From the NCBI GenBank assembly GCA_023229825.1, contig JALNYN010000001.1:1-64000 (forward strand): DNA of 64,000 nt, in the 5' to 3' direction. Below are positions 48,113 to 56,561 of this stretch, one piece after another. The DNA comes from Minisyncoccota bacterium. GTDB lineage: Bacteria; Patescibacteriota; Minisyncoccia; Phycocordibacterales; CAIJYI01. The translations under genes and the position numbers were made by a program. The notes below the pieces were generated by a model. The model was not told the DNA's origin. It was given only the letters and a program-made list of their open reading frames with translations, and did no database searches. Each line of letters starts with the position of its first letter. Positions within the stretch are counted from its first letter, which is position 1.

Positions 48113-49369
48113 TCACTTCTTCACTCCGTCAGAACCGGCGACCCATCCGGTGGTCCAGCAAAGCTGAAGAGAGAATCCTCCCGAGGGGCGATTGATATCG
48201 AGCACGTCGCCGAGGAGATACAGATTCGGATGAAATTTTGAAGTCATATTGGAAAAGTTGACTTCCGTGAGCGCGACACCTCCATCGGCGATCAGTGCCT
48301 TTTCAAAACCGAGCGTGCCGGTAATGGGGAAGCAAAGATCTTTCATTCTTTTCACCAGGGTTTTTCGTTCTTCTTTAGTGACCGCATTGGCTTCTTTCTC
48401 AGCAAGACGAAGCTCGGGAAAATTCAGAATTTGCTCCGCGAGGGCCTTGTCCATCATTCCAGGAATAATATTTTTTAGCATCTTGTTTTTGTTTTGTTCA
48501 AAAAGACGCCAGACTCGCCGATCAAGTTCATTTTCTTCCGTATCGGGAAACATGTCTATACTGGCGATGACCGGACCCGCCTCAAGTAGCTTTTTAACTT
48601 CGAACGATGAGTTTAGAATGAGCGGTCCGGAAACTCCGAAGTGTGTAAAGAGGATCTTTCCGGTTTTTTTGAGCATTGTTTTTGCTTGCCCTCTGCATGT
48701 CGAAGGGTCGCCTTGTCGAAAACGGATCGTCATAAAAGAAAGAGAAATTCCGGAAAGCGCGTGTACCCATGCGGCGTCAGTCGTAAGAGGAACGAGATTT
48801 GGATTCGGTTCTTTTACGGCGTGACCGAGTTTCTCCAATATTTGAGCGCCCTCACCGCCGATACCGGACGCCAGCGCCGCCTTTTGCCCGATGAAGCTAT
48901 CGCCTGACTTTGTTTCCACTAAAAAATTGCCGTCTTTATCTTTGGAAAGTCCGACCACTTTCGTTCCGAGTTTTATTTCAACATTGTTTTCTTTGATGTA
49001 GCGCGCCATGACATCAGTGACATCGCTCGCTTTCTGTGTTTTCGGAAAAGCGCGTTTTCTTCCTTCAACGACGAGAGGCAGCCCTTTTTTCTCAAAAAAA
49101 TCAAAGGTGTCTTTTACCGAGAATTTCGAAAAAGGAGAGAAAAGAAATTCTTTTGCTTCGGGGAAATTCGCCAAAAAAGCGCGGTTGTCGAATTCCGCAT
49201 TTGTGATATTGCATCGTCCGCCGCCGGTAAGAGAGAGTTTTTTGCCGAGATCTTTGTTTTTTTCAATCAAAAGCACGCGGCTGCCGAGTTCTGCCGCCCG
49301 CCCCGCGCACATCATCCCCGAAGGCCCGCCGCCGATGACGATAAGATCAAAAATACGATTATTTTGCAT
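48113..49369 (-). CDS. HI0933/BaiN-family flavoprotein
   Basis: 418 residues from ATG 49369 (MQNNRIFDLIVIGGGPSG), chosen because the FAD-binding Rossmann motif should be near the start. Next come LSLTGGGRCNITN, the family signature, and the C-terminal NLYLLGDVLDINRPSGGFSL. Members are NAD(P)/FAD oxidoreductases of uncertain substrate (called aminoacetone oxidase-like or BaiN). An insertion RQGDPSTCRGQAKT before LFTHFGVSGP is encoded by a repeat-like stretch (48686-48712). Soluble. It is divergent from 49458. Confidence 0.9.
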   Translation of the reverse strand: MQNNRIFDLIVIGGGPSGMMCAGRAAELGSRVLLIEKNKDLGKKLSLTGGGRCNITNAEFDNRAFLANFPEAKEFLFSPFSKFSVKDTFDFFEKKGLPLVVEGRKRAFPKTQKASDVTDVMARYIKENNVEIKLGTKVVGLSKDKDGNFLVETKSGDSFIGQKAALASGIGGEGAQILEKLGHAVKEPNPNLVPLTTDAAWVHALSGISLSFMTIRFRQGDPSTCRGQAKTMLKKTGKILFTHFGVSGPLILNSSFEVKKLLEAGPVIASIDMFPDTEENELDRRVWRLFEQNKNKMLKNIIPGMMDKALAEQILNFPELRLAEKEANAVTKEERKTLVKRMKDLCFPITGTLGFEKALIADGGVALTEVNFSNMTSKFHPNLYLLGDVLDINRPSGGFSLQLCWTTGWVAGSDGVKK

Positions 49370-49388
49370 TCCCACACGATAACACAGT

Positions 49389-49417
49389 TTGACAAAATAT
49401 TCCAGTTTGTGTATTGT
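49389..49417 (+). promoter_or_regulatory. Promoter of the 90-residue gene
   Basis: TTGACA, 17-nt spacer, TATTGT, about 40 nt before ATG 49458. Confidence 0.65.
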
Positions 49418-49457
49418 TTCCATGGTTTTGTTGAAATAAAAAAGAGGAGAAAAACCA

Positions 49458-49730
49458 ATGTATTTAAAAGAAAGCCGAATGAAACCAGTTGAGAGAGATA
49501 TTGGAAGGGAACTTTGTTTTTGGAAAGCCCTCGAAAGAGCAAGTACTATTTATTTCAACCAGAAAACAAACGAAGTTTTCGTTAGGGAATCTGGTGAAAA
49601 ATTCGCCATAAAAACCGACCTTCTTTTTTTGCGTCTCTCTGTGCGAGACACTAAGGGTGCTTTGCGGGATGATTTAGAGAAGGCCTTACGTGCTTTTGGT
49701 TTATGGGTTGATGTCGTGGAAATACAATAA
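49458..49730 (+). CDS. Hypothetical protein, 90 residues
   Basis: MYLKESRMKPVERDIGRELC ... LRAFGLWVDVVEIQ. Mixed alpha/beta, no membrane segment. GAGGAG lies 8 nt before the ATG, and a promoter and terminator (49817-49845) frame it, so it is a real single gene. I recognise no family. The pattern strand-strand (TIYFNQKTNEVFVRES) then helix (LRDDLEKALRAFG) suggests a small compact domain. Confidence 0.65.
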   Translation: MYLKESRMKPVERDIGRELCFWKALERASTIYFNQKTNEVFVRESGEKFAIKTDLLFLRLSVRDTKGALRDDLEKALRAFGLWVDVVEIQ

Positions 49731-49816
49731 ATAAAATATACTGTTCGAGAAATATACGGAGGAACTATCCGAACGCGCCGGTCTTGATGTAGTCTTTGAA
49801 TAGTATTTAAAAGCAG

Positions 49817-49845
49817 CGAGCGGGTTTTTGCCCGCTCGTTTTTTT
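49817..49845 (+). terminator. Terminator of the 90-residue gene
   Basis: CGAGCGGG / CCCGCTCG, T7 run. Confidence 0.85.
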
Positions 49846-49863
49846 ATTTTCAAGTGAGTGAGT

Positions 49864-49889
49864 GTAATGAAAGTTGCAACTTTCATTAC
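49864..49889. promoter_or_regulatory. 26-bp perfect palindrome
   Basis: GTAATGAAAGTTG and its exact complement without a loop. It lies 37 bp beyond the end of the HTH gene and may be a protein-binding site. Confidence 0.45.
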
Positions 49890-49925
49890 CGAACGAACGC
49901 AGAAAAAATAAGAATGAAATTGCTT

Positions 49926-50120
49926 TTATTTTATCACAAACACATCCTCAATATGTTTTTGTTTGAGAACCATCGAAATTTTGTGCGCCAAGAGCAGGGA
50001 AGGGTTGTAGCGGCCCGCTTCGAGCGAGATGATCGTCTGACGGGTGACGCCGGCTTTTTCCGCGAGTTCTTCCTGCGTGATGCCGAACTTTTTTCGGAGT
50101 TCCGAGATATTCGTTTTCAT
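49926..50120 (-). CDS. XRE/Cro-CI family small transcriptional regulator
   Basis: 64 residues from [13 protein letters not shown] (ATG 50120); the upstream extension in the same frame lacks family similarity. It is a bare helix-turn-helix: [23 protein letters not shown] (residues about 12-34), then [15 protein letters not shown]. Such mini-XRE proteins usually pair with a membrane protein, as here (50210-50635). Probable role: repressor of its own operon, perhaps through the palindromes at 49864 and 50665. Confidence 0.88.
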   Translation of the reverse strand: MKTNISELRKKFGITQEELAEKAGVTRQTIISLEAGRYNPSLLLAHKISMVLKQKHIEDVFVIK

Positions 50121-50209
50121 AGAAGTTAGGTTTAGAACAATAGAGCAACGGAACGATAGAACAGTTTTTTGTTCTGTTCCATTGTTCACTTGTTCTATTG
50201 TTTGGGGAT

Positions 50210-50635
50210 TTAATTATTTTTATCCAACCAATAATTCGTTGCCGCTTTGGCGATCAGTCCGGCGATAATTGCTATTATAATAACGGGATCAACAAAAGCT
50301 TCTTTTCCTTGCGCTACGTTTTGCGCGAGCTCAAAAGCGACGCCGGTTGCAAGCACGGCGAGTATAACCCAAAGCGCGTTTCGTTCCGCGATGGCTTCGT
50401 GTAATGAGTCGCGTTCATCCTTCGGAACATGGATCATAATATCCGCCATGTCTACAGAAAAAATAACGAACCATACGACAATTGCGCCGAGTATGATCTC
50501 GTTCACCTGCGTCAACGACATAACAACAAGAGGGGATATCATGATCAAGGTATACACCCATCCTTGCCATGTCGCCGGCATAAGTCCCCAGCCGGCATAT
50601 TTTCGTCTTTTGAACCACTCTTTTTTTCCTATCAC
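50210..50635 (-). CDS. 4-TM membrane protein paired with XRE regulator
   Basis: 141 residues. Basic N-terminus ([17 protein letters not shown]), membrane segments at about 26-42, 44-64, 85-105 and 116-133, polar loop [20 protein letters not shown]. The layout (small XRE gene directly downstream, membrane protein with E/R-rich central loop) is common in bacteria and its function is unresolved. The 89-nt gap and same strand suggest one transcript. A 40-bp palindrome lies 30 bp upstream. Confidence 0.7.
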   Translation of the reverse strand: MIGKKEWFKRRKYAGWGLMPATWQGWVYTLIMISPLVVMSLTQVNEIILGAIVVWFVIFSVDMADIMIHVPKDERDSLHEAIAERNALWVILAVLATGVAFELAQNVAQGKEAFVDPVIIIAIIAGLIAKAATNYWLDKNN

Positions 50636-50664
50636 GTTTTTATTTTCTTAGCTTATAAGTATTA

Positions 50665-50704
50665 TACTCCGCAAATTCTAGCATATGCTAGAATTTGCGG
50701 AGTA
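50665..50704. promoter_or_regulatory. 40-bp perfect loopless palindrome upstream of the XRE operon
   Basis: TACTCCGCAAATTCTAGCAT and its exact complement, centred at GCATATGC. It may be an operator or a cruciform-type terminator. Confidence 0.5.
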
Positions 50705-50823
50705 ATATATTTTATACGTAAAAAATATATTACATTGTTAATATAGCACTTCTGCAGAAAGATGCAAGCGGTCATGTCGACAATATAGAAAAGTGGATAG
50801 ATCAGCATTCTTTTTCTGGATAC

Positions 50824-50852
50824 TTGACTCTTTGTATATAGTGTAGTACTAT
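50824..50852 (+). promoter_or_regulatory. Promoter of the duplicated-domain gene
   Basis: TTGACT, 17-nt spacer, TACTAT, about 46 nt before ATG 50899. Confidence 0.6.
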
Positions 50853-50898
50853 AAAATTGGTACTTGAATTTTTTACATATACAATATAGGAGGAAAGT

Positions 50899-51687
50899 AT
50901 GGAAGTTTTAGACATAATGAATCTCAAAGAACTTGAGATTCGGCAAAAGACGGAGCCGATCAAATTTCCGGTTCATACAGAAGAAAAGCACGAGGCATTT
51001 TTCAGAGCGCTGGAAAAGCACCGAAAAGTTCGATACAGCTGGAAGATCGGAGTGCTCGTCGTTCGAGACTGCGAACCGATCGAAAACGTGGAATTTGCAC
51101 TGGCTATCGGCCGTTTTATTCCATCCGTCGAGGATCTGATCCGTATTTTGGCGGTGTCCGGCATCAGTTGCCGTATTACGGAATGGAAGGGGGAAATTTC
51201 TGAAATTAAAGTGAAAAACCTCGAGAGCCTGGCCGGGTCATGCCGTCTGTGTCTGCCGGCGCCGAAAGGGAAGACCGAACATGAACTCGAAAAGCTATTG
51301 AGATTCGGTCACGAGTACCTTGCGATCAGGATCACAGATACTCGTCCGATCGCATTTCCTGTCAAAGCGGAAAATAGCGAAAATGCCGATTTTTTCCGGT
51401 TGCTGCCTCTCGTCCGCCGTGTTACGTATAACTGGGAAAAAAACGAAATGTATCTTATTGATGCTACGAACACTTGCCGTCCGAAGACTTTGATCATCTC
51501 GCATGAAGCATTTGCAAAAGCGGTTGGTCGGAGGTCGGTAACGTCGGCTGAGATGCTGGTACTTCTGGCGTTGTCGAAAATTACTTTTGCCGTGACATGC
51601 TGGCAAGGATTTTTTTTCAAAGAAACCATGGATCGGTTCATGGATTATACCGATCGTCTGCGTTCACCGAGCATTGAAAGAGCTTGA
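50899..51687 (+). CDS. Hypothetical protein with internal duplication
   Basis: 262 residues, soluble. Two halves repeat each other: IKFPVHTEEKHEAFFRALE ... YSWKIGVLVV ... SVEDLIRILAVSGISCRITEW, and IAFPVKAENSENADFFRLLP ... YNWEKNEMYLI ... TSAEMLVLLALSKITFAVTCW. The second half lacks few elements and is about as long as the first. GGAGG precedes the ATG. No family is recognised. A two-domain binding protein is plausible. Terminator at 51699-51727. Confidence 0.65.
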   Translation: MEVLDIMNLKELEIRQKTEPIKFPVHTEEKHEAFFRALEKHRKVRYSWKIGVLVVRDCEPIENVEFALAIGRFIPSVEDLIRILAVSGISCRITEWKGEISEIKVKNLESLAGSCRLCLPAPKGKTEHELEKLLRFGHEYLAIRITDTRPIAFPVKAENSENADFFRLLPLVRRVTYNWEKNEMYLIDATNTCRPKTLIISHEAFAKAVGRRSVTSAEMLVLLALSKITFAVTCWQGFFFKETMDRFMDYTDRLRSPSIERA

Positions 51688-51698
51688 CGGTAAGCGCA

Positions 51699-51727
51699 AA
51701 GCGCCCGAATGATATCGGGCGCTTTTT
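51699..51727 (+). terminator. Terminator of the duplicated-domain gene
   Basis: AGCGCCCGA / TCGGGCGCT, T5 run. Confidence 0.85.
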
Positions 51728-51758
51728 ACTTTTCGGATTTTTCTCGTATACTATATTC

Positions 51759-52214
51759 ATGCACATACTACTTTTTTTCGCATTGATATTATGGGTGAGT
51801 TTCTGCTTCGCCAAAATGGAAATTGAGATCGAAGGCGAACGAGGCTGGGCGGACAATCTTCCGACGTGGAGGGTCTCAAAAGATCATGTAATGTCGCGCT
51901 TGCTCGCAGGGGGAAGGGAATTGACCGGCTATCATCTGTGGGTGCAAAGTTTTGTTTTTTCACTTTTGCATCTGGTATTTCTTTTTGTTCCGTGGGAACT
52001 TTGGGTAGAACTCCAGATCATATCATTTATTTTTTACGTCTGGATCGTGGAAGATTTCCTGTGGTTTCTTTTGAATCCCGCGTTCGGCCTCGTAAATTTC
52101 AGAAGAGACAAAATATGGTGGCACGAGCGGCACTGGTGGTGGATCGCGCCGCGCGATTATTTCCTTTTCATTCCGATAGCAACGATACTGTACATCGTTT
52201 CGACCACAATATAA
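51759..52214 (+). CDS. Trp-rich 4-TM membrane protein
   Basis: 151 residues from ATG 51759. TATACT (51747-51752) lies 6 nt upstream, so it is leaderless. An upstream in-frame TTG (51684) would overlap the preceding terminator. Membrane segments at about 2-18, 60-78, 85-103 and 130-148. Conserved-looking polar stretch DFLWFLLNPAFGLVNFRRDK then WWHERHWWW. Many Trp and His near the membrane edge. Function is unknown. Confidence 0.65.
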   Translation: MHILLFFALILWVSFCFAKMEIEIEGERGWADNLPTWRVSKDHVMSRLLAGGRELTGYHLWVQSFVFSLLHLVFLFVPWELWVELQIISFIFYVWIVEDFLWFLLNPAFGLVNFRRDKIWWHERHWWWIAPRDYFLFIPIATILYIVSTTI

Positions 52215-52223
52215 TAAAAAAAT

Positions 52224-52248
52224 AGGCGCTCAGCAAAGGAGCGCCTTA
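52224..52248. terminator. Convergent terminator
   Basis: AGGCGCTC / GAGCGCCT between the Trp-rich gene and ald. Confidence 0.7.
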
Positions 52249-52252
52249 TGTT

Positions 52253-53416
52253 TTATTCGGTTCCGAAACGGATCAAGCCGCCAAAATCATTATTTCGCGT
52301 CATCGTTTGAATAAGTGCTTTGGGACAATAATAATGGAGTCCGAACGCTTCTGCAACGGCTTTATAGGTCACTTTACCTGAAATAATATTCAGACCTTTC
52401 AAAAGCGCTTCGTTTTGTTGTACGGCCGCGATCCATCCTTTGTTCGCCAATTCAAGCGCGTAAGGCAGAGTTGCATTGGTAAGTGCGATCGTTGAGGTCC
52501 GAGGGAATGCGCCCGGCATATTGGCTACGCCGTAGTGTACAATACCGTCAACGAGAAAGATCGGATCTTTGTGGGTGGTTGGACGCATGGTTTCCACGCA
52601 ACCACCTTGGTCGATAGCGACGTCAACAATGACCGCACCCGGTTTCATCGTCTTGAGATCTTCGTGCCGGATCAATTTTGGAGCAGCCGCGCCGGGGATG
52701 AGCACTCCGCCGATCACGAGGTCAGCGTCTTTGATGTGTTTCAAAATGTTTTCACGATTGGAAACAAGCCCCTCCGCTTCGGGTAAAATATCTCGGAGGT
52801 AGCGCAGACGGGGAAGCGATGCGTCCAAAATGACAACGCTTGCTCCCATGCCGAGCGCTTTTTTTGCCGCATTCAATCCGACGATCCCGCCGCCCAAAAC
52901 GACGACTTTGCCGCGCGCTGTGCCGGTCACTCCGCCGAGTAAAATGCCGCGTCCGCCGTAGATCTTTTCCAAATATTTTGCGCCTTCATGCGTTGCCATA
53001 CTGCCGGCAACTTCCGACATGGGCACGAGCAAGGGAAGAGAATGATCGGGCAATTCAACGGTTTCGTACGCGATGCAAGTTGCACCAGACTTTAAGTGCG
53101 CTTCGGTTAAAGTTCTGTCCGCCGCAAAATGGAAGTAGGTGAAGATCACCTGATCTTTTTTCATGCGAGGCCATTCGGGAGCGATCGGTTCTTTGACCTT
53201 GATGATCATGTCGGACAATTTCCAGACGCTTTCTGCTGTCGTCATAATTGAAGCGCCGGCTAAATAATATTCTTGAACGTCAAATCCGCTTCCATCTCCC
53301 GCTCCGTTTTGAACAAGTACAGAGTGTCCTGCGGAAACAAGCGCTTCCACTCCTGCCGGGGTAACGCCTACGCGATTCTCATTCGTTTTAATCTCTTTTG
53401 GAACACCAATTTTCAT
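52253..53416 (-). CDS. ald: Alanine dehydrogenase
   Basis: 387 residues. NAD-dependent interconversion of L-alanine with pyruvate and ammonia. MKIGVPKEIKTNENRVGVTP (substrate-binding Arg and Lys), YFHFAAD with the catalytic His, MSEVAGSMATHEGAKYLEK, Rossmann motif VVVLGGGIVGLNAAKKALGM and VDVAIDQGGCVET are all present. About 15 residues longer than the usual 371, with an extended C-terminus. AGGAG stands before the ATG; a TTGACA-type promoter is near 53510 on the minus strand. Amino-acid enzymes are scarce in CPR genomes, so transfer is possible. Confidence 0.96.
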   Translation of the reverse strand: MKIGVPKEIKTNENRVGVTPAGVEALVSAGHSVLVQNGAGDGSGFDVQEYYLAGASIMTTAESVWKLSDMIIKVKEPIAPEWPRMKKDQVIFTYFHFAADRTLTEAHLKSGATCIAYETVELPDHSLPLLVPMSEVAGSMATHEGAKYLEKIYGGRGILLGGVTGTARGKVVVLGGGIVGLNAAKKALGMGASVVILDASLPRLRYLRDILPEAEGLVSNRENILKHIKDADLVIGGVLIPGAAAPKLIRHEDLKTMKPGAVIVDVAIDQGGCVETMRPTTHKDPIFLVDGIVHYGVANMPGAFPRTSTIALTNATLPYALELANKGWIAAVQQNEALLKGLNIISGKVTYKAVAEAFGLHYYCPKALIQTMTRNNDFGGLIRFGTE

Positions 53417-53518
53417 CGTTTTCTCCTTTGAGAAGCGAAATTAAAAAAGAGTTGCTTTATATAAAAAAGAACTCTCTCCACTGACCACAAACTATATCCG
53501 AATCATACTTATGTCAAG

Positions 53519-53564
53519 TTTTCTACAAGGTTAGTCCTTGTACAAGGACTAACCTTGTAGAAAA
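53519..53564. promoter_or_regulatory. 46-bp perfect loopless palindrome
   Basis: TTTTCTACAAGGTTAGTCCT.. mirrored exactly around TTGTACAA. It sits between the hydroxylase terminator and the ald promoter. Operator or extra terminator. Confidence 0.5.
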
Positions 53565-53587
53565 AAGACCCCGTGTTGCACGGGGTC
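53561..53587 (-). terminator. Terminator of the hydroxylase gene
   Basis: GACCCCGTG / CACGGGGTC with T6 on the minus strand. Confidence 0.8.
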
Positions 53588-53607
53588 CGGAGATATGGAA
53601 TACGAAC

Positions 53608-54387
53608 TTATCTGCTAGTCCGTTTCCATTTTAAGAGGAGCGCTTCCAAAAAACTCGGTTCGCGTATTTGGGGAAGACCGATCGCGTCCGGTTCCGACTT
53701 AAGGTATGTGCCGAAAGCCCGGTCCCAGACGGAGAGGGCGAATCCGAAATTGCTTTCGTGTTCCCTCCATTGTTTGGAATGGTGAACGAGATGTTTGCAT
53801 GGTACGATAAAAATGTACGCGAGCTTTTTTTCTCCGCGAAACGTAATGTTCGCGTGGTTCATCATGACGATGGCGGTGATGATTATTTCGTTGAACGCGA
53901 CCAAGAGAGTCGGTACGCCCATGATGACGATAAAAAGCGCTTTTCCAACAGTGGTTAAAAATACTTCCACGATGTGCAAACGCAACGCTGTCGTCGTGTT
54001 CAGGTCGATATCGCTGTGATGAACCTTGTGGAACATCCATAAAAATTTAACTTGATGGCGAGCCCGATGCATCCAATAGAGCATAAGGTCGAACAGCGTG
54101 AATGATAAGAACATTTTAATGGGAATGCTTTGGATAAGATTGAACAATCCGAAACCCGAAAAGTTCTCGGCGATCATCAAAAGCGATGACACCGACAAAA
54201 GATTCATGGTCACGTCATTGAATAAAAACATTTGTACGTTCAAACGCCGTGAACGATTGACAATGCCCGTATCATTGGCGCGCTGTCCGCTGTGTTTTTC
54301 CGCGATGATAAGCAGAGCAAACACGAGCAGGACAAAGATCTTCTGATATCCGGAAGCGAATAACAAGCTCTCATTATTGAGTTCCAC
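53608..54387 (-). CDS. Fatty-acid hydroxylase / sterol desaturase family protein
   Basis: 259 residues from GTG 54387, which has TAGGAG 8 nt upstream; the longer TTG start lacks a ribosome site. Multi-pass membrane di-iron enzyme. Histidine boxes are HRARH, HKVHH, HLVHH and HESNFG, in the order of the superfamily. Membrane helices lie before and between the boxes. It would hydroxylate or desaturate lipids or carotenoids using oxygen, which is unusual for a fermentative CPR cell. Downstream is a terminator and a perfect palindrome, then ald. Confidence 0.88.
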   Translation of the reverse strand: MELNNESLLFASGYQKIFVLLVFALLIIAEKHSGQRANDTGIVNRSRRLNVQMFLFNDVTMNLLSVSSLLMIAENFSGFGLFNLIQSIPIKMFLSFTLFDLMLYWMHRARHQVKFLWMFHKVHHSDIDLNTTTALRLHIVEVFLTTVGKALFIVIMGVPTLLVAFNEIIITAIVMMNHANITFRGEKKLAYIFIVPCKHLVHHSKQWREHESNFGFALSVWDRAFGTYLKSEPDAIGLPQIREPSFLEALLLKWKRTSR

Positions 54388-54658
54388 GATAAGGTCTCCT
54401 ATTTTTGATATAAAGAACAAAATTAAAGAACAAAAAAACAACCCCCAGTCGTCACCTTCCGCAAGGCAGAGACGACTACGCGGGGCAAAGTTTTCGATAT
54501 ATAAAATACTAAATTGGAAGAAAATAAGAAAATAATCTTCCGTGTTTCACTTTAAATCGATAAAATGAAAATACGGTGAAGTTGTTTATCGCACGGAAAT
54601 ATTTTTTGTAGTATAATGAACGTATAAAAAGAAATTACCAGCGATAAATATTTTTTAT

Positions 54659-54721
54659 ATGGCAAAAGGAATGTCGCACAAAAAAGAGGCGAAGAAGCCG
54701 AAAAAGGGAGCGAAGAAATAG
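54659..54721 (+). CDS. 20-residue Lys-rich small protein
   Basis: Reads MAKGMSHKKEAKKPKKGAKK. Small basic proteins beginning MAKG..KKE.KKPKK are seen in other bacteria. TATAAT is at 54612-54617, with about 40 nt of leader and no ribosome site; a strong terminator (54732-54777) follows at once. No function is known; nucleic-acid or ribosome contact is plausible from charge. Confidence 0.5.
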   Translation: MAKGMSHKKEAKKPKKGAKK

Positions 54722-54731
54722 TCAGATGACT

Positions 54732-54777
54732 AAAAAAAGCCCCGCGGACGCTTTGCGTCTCTGCGGGGTTTTATTTT
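54732..54777. terminator. Convergent terminator
   Basis: CCCCGCGGACGC / GCGTCTCTGCGGGG followed by T-rich tract. Shared by the small Lys-rich gene and the peptidase gene. Confidence 0.8.
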
Positions 54778-55852
54778 ACTGTTTCAGGATTTTTTCTATT
54801 TCCAAATACCTTTCGATTCTTGGAAGATCGGCGATAGTTCGGGCTTTTTCATAGAAAACAGGAAAATTCTTTCCGGAAAGTTCAAACAGTTTTTTGAAAA
54901 AAGGCATGAGATCTTTATACTCATTCTCTCCGACGATGTCGGCATTGTTAAGATTTTTCGCGAACCACGCATCGTAACCGCGGTCTCCGCCCCAGCTTTC
55001 TTTGAGACGGACGTATTTGCCACGCATGTCTGCAAAAATTTTATTTTTTTCAAGACGCATTTGGTCCGGCGCAATGTCTTTTTTATACAAGGTTCGGAGT
55101 TCGTTTCGTACGCCGATGATGAGCGATCCGAATTCATCGCCGCGTTTTTCTTGTTCAAGATTTTTTTTCACTCCGTCTTCGCCGTAGTGTTTCGCTACCC
55201 AAAGCTGCTGCCCGGTCTGTCCTACAAAGCCGGCGAACGCTTCATTGAATGCGGTATCGTTTTTTACATATAACACCTCGTGCGCTTTTTCGTGAATGAT
55301 AAGACCCGCGAGTCCTGCCGGAGAATAATTAAAATAGGTATTCATGGCAGGATCCGAGAACCACCCGATAGTGGAAAACGCTATCACTCCGCGAAGAGAA
55401 ACGTCATAGCCGTTTTTTTGGAGCTCATGTTTTGCTCGCTCAGCTCTTGTTACGTCAAAAAAACCCAAATAAGAAGAACACCCGGCGACAGGAAAACACC
55501 ACATCTTCGGAACGGTCGAAAATTCAGGAGTGGCCGTTAATGCCCAGATGGCGTAAGGTCTCCCGATATCCACATAAGCGGTATAGCTTTCTGTGGGGAG
55601 AAGTCCAATCTCATAAATGGCGAATTCTCGAATTTCTTTTATCATGAGCAAATGTTCTTTTAATTCGGTCGAGATAGTTTTATTCGAGAGTAATTTTGAT
55701 ATCGGCGTACGGTGTGAAAGTATGTTCATTTCTCCGTACATCATGTGAGAATAATATCCCGGACCGGTGACTGTTGAACATGACCCGAGAAGGATAAGAA
55801 CGGTAAGGATCGCGCTCCATAAAACGAGGCGCCATTTGTTGCGGCATTTCAT
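54776..55852 (-). CDS. Lipoprotein metallo-aminopeptidase, COG4324 type
   Basis: 358 residues. Lipobox LLGSC with Cys25, so an exported lipoprotein. Zinc motif HEKAHE (about residues 187-192) followed by NEAFAGFVGQTG (third ligand Glu), both signature motifs of the Aminopep/COG4324 family. GWFSDPAMNTYFNYSPAGLA precedes the zinc site. GGAGG lies 7 nt before the ATG. The family is mainly known from proteobacteria and spirochaetes, so transfer is possible. Peptide scavenging at the envelope is a reasonable role. Confidence 0.88.
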   Translation of the reverse strand: MKCRNKWRLVLWSAILTVLILLGSCSTVTGPGYYSHMMYGEMNILSHRTPISKLLSNKTISTELKEHLLMIKEIREFAIYEIGLLPTESYTAYVDIGRPYAIWALTATPEFSTVPKMWCFPVAGCSSYLGFFDVTRAERAKHELQKNGYDVSLRGVIAFSTIGWFSDPAMNTYFNYSPAGLAGLIIHEKAHEVLYVKNDTAFNEAFAGFVGQTGQQLWVAKHYGEDGVKKNLEQEKRGDEFGSLIIGVRNELRTLYKKDIAPDQMRLEKNKIFADMRGKYVRLKESWGGDRGYDAWFAKNLNNADIVGENEYKDLMPFFKKLFELSGKNFPVFYEKARTIADLPRIERYLEIEKILKQ

Positions 55853-55950
55853 TGTAAACCTCCGAAAACGGTATTTTAAAGGAACGGTCTTCCTTTATCA
55901 TATCACTTCCAGAAATTTCGTCATTTATGCATGCGTCGTGTGCTATCCGA

Positions 55951-56436
55951 TCAGTCAAGTTTTTCGACATCCTTCAGTACCTCTGCCGGATGGGTGAGCG
56001 GGTCGACTTTTTGATAGTGCTTGATGAGAGTTCCTTTTTCGTCAAGCAAGAATGATTCGCGCACGACCCCCATATATGTTTTTCCGTACAAGGTCTTCTG
56101 TTTCCAGACGCCATATTGATTGACCACTTTTTTCTTTTCGTCGGAAAGCAGCGTGAAATTGAGAGACTCTTTTTCAGAGAATTTTTTATGCGATGCTACG
56201 CTATCGGTGCTAATCCCGACTATAACCAAGCCCTTTTCGGAAAGCTCTTTTTCGTGGTCGCGAAAACACTGCGCTTCGAGCGTGCAGCCCTTGGTCATGT
56301 CCTTCGGATAAAAATACAGCAGCACCTTTTTACCTCGATATTCAAGGAGAGAATGAAGAACGCCATTTTGGTCGGGAAGCTCAAAGTACGGCGCTTCTTC
56401 CCCGATCCTTTTTTGAAATGCGATTTCTTTTTTCAT
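55951..56436 (-). CDS. bcp: Peroxiredoxin, BCP/PrxQ type
   Basis: 161 residues from MKKEIAFQKRIGEEAPYF; a TTG 12 nt upstream is less likely. Thioredoxin fold that reduces peroxides. YPKDMTKGCTLEAQCFRDHE holds the peroxidatic Cys (KGCT) and a second Cys five residues later, the PrxQ resolving position. VVRESFLLDEKG ends the fold. Soluble. Fits a cell exposed to oxygen, as does the hydroxylase nearby. Confidence 0.92.
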   Translation of the reverse strand: MKKEIAFQKRIGEEAPYFELPDQNGVLHSLLEYRGKKVLLYFYPKDMTKGCTLEAQCFRDHEKELSEKGLVIVGISTDSVASHKKFSEKESLNFTLLSDEKKKVVNQYGVWKQKTLYGKTYMGVVRESFLLDEKGTLIKHYQKVDPLTHPAEVLKDVEKLD

Positions 56437-56561
56437 GAAGTTATTCAATTAGTTATTTCTCCCGAATTAGTACGCGATTAATTCGTGAAATATTTCTGAA
56501 TGAAATTATGAATTCCATCTCGCGTATGAAGATATGTTATTCGCGAATACAAAAAATATGT

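Noticed and set aside
53519..53564. Palindrome considered as a simple terminator
   Set aside because: A proper looped terminator (53567-53587) already follows the hydroxylase gene; the loopless 46-bp palindrome is extra, so it is listed as regulatory with caution.
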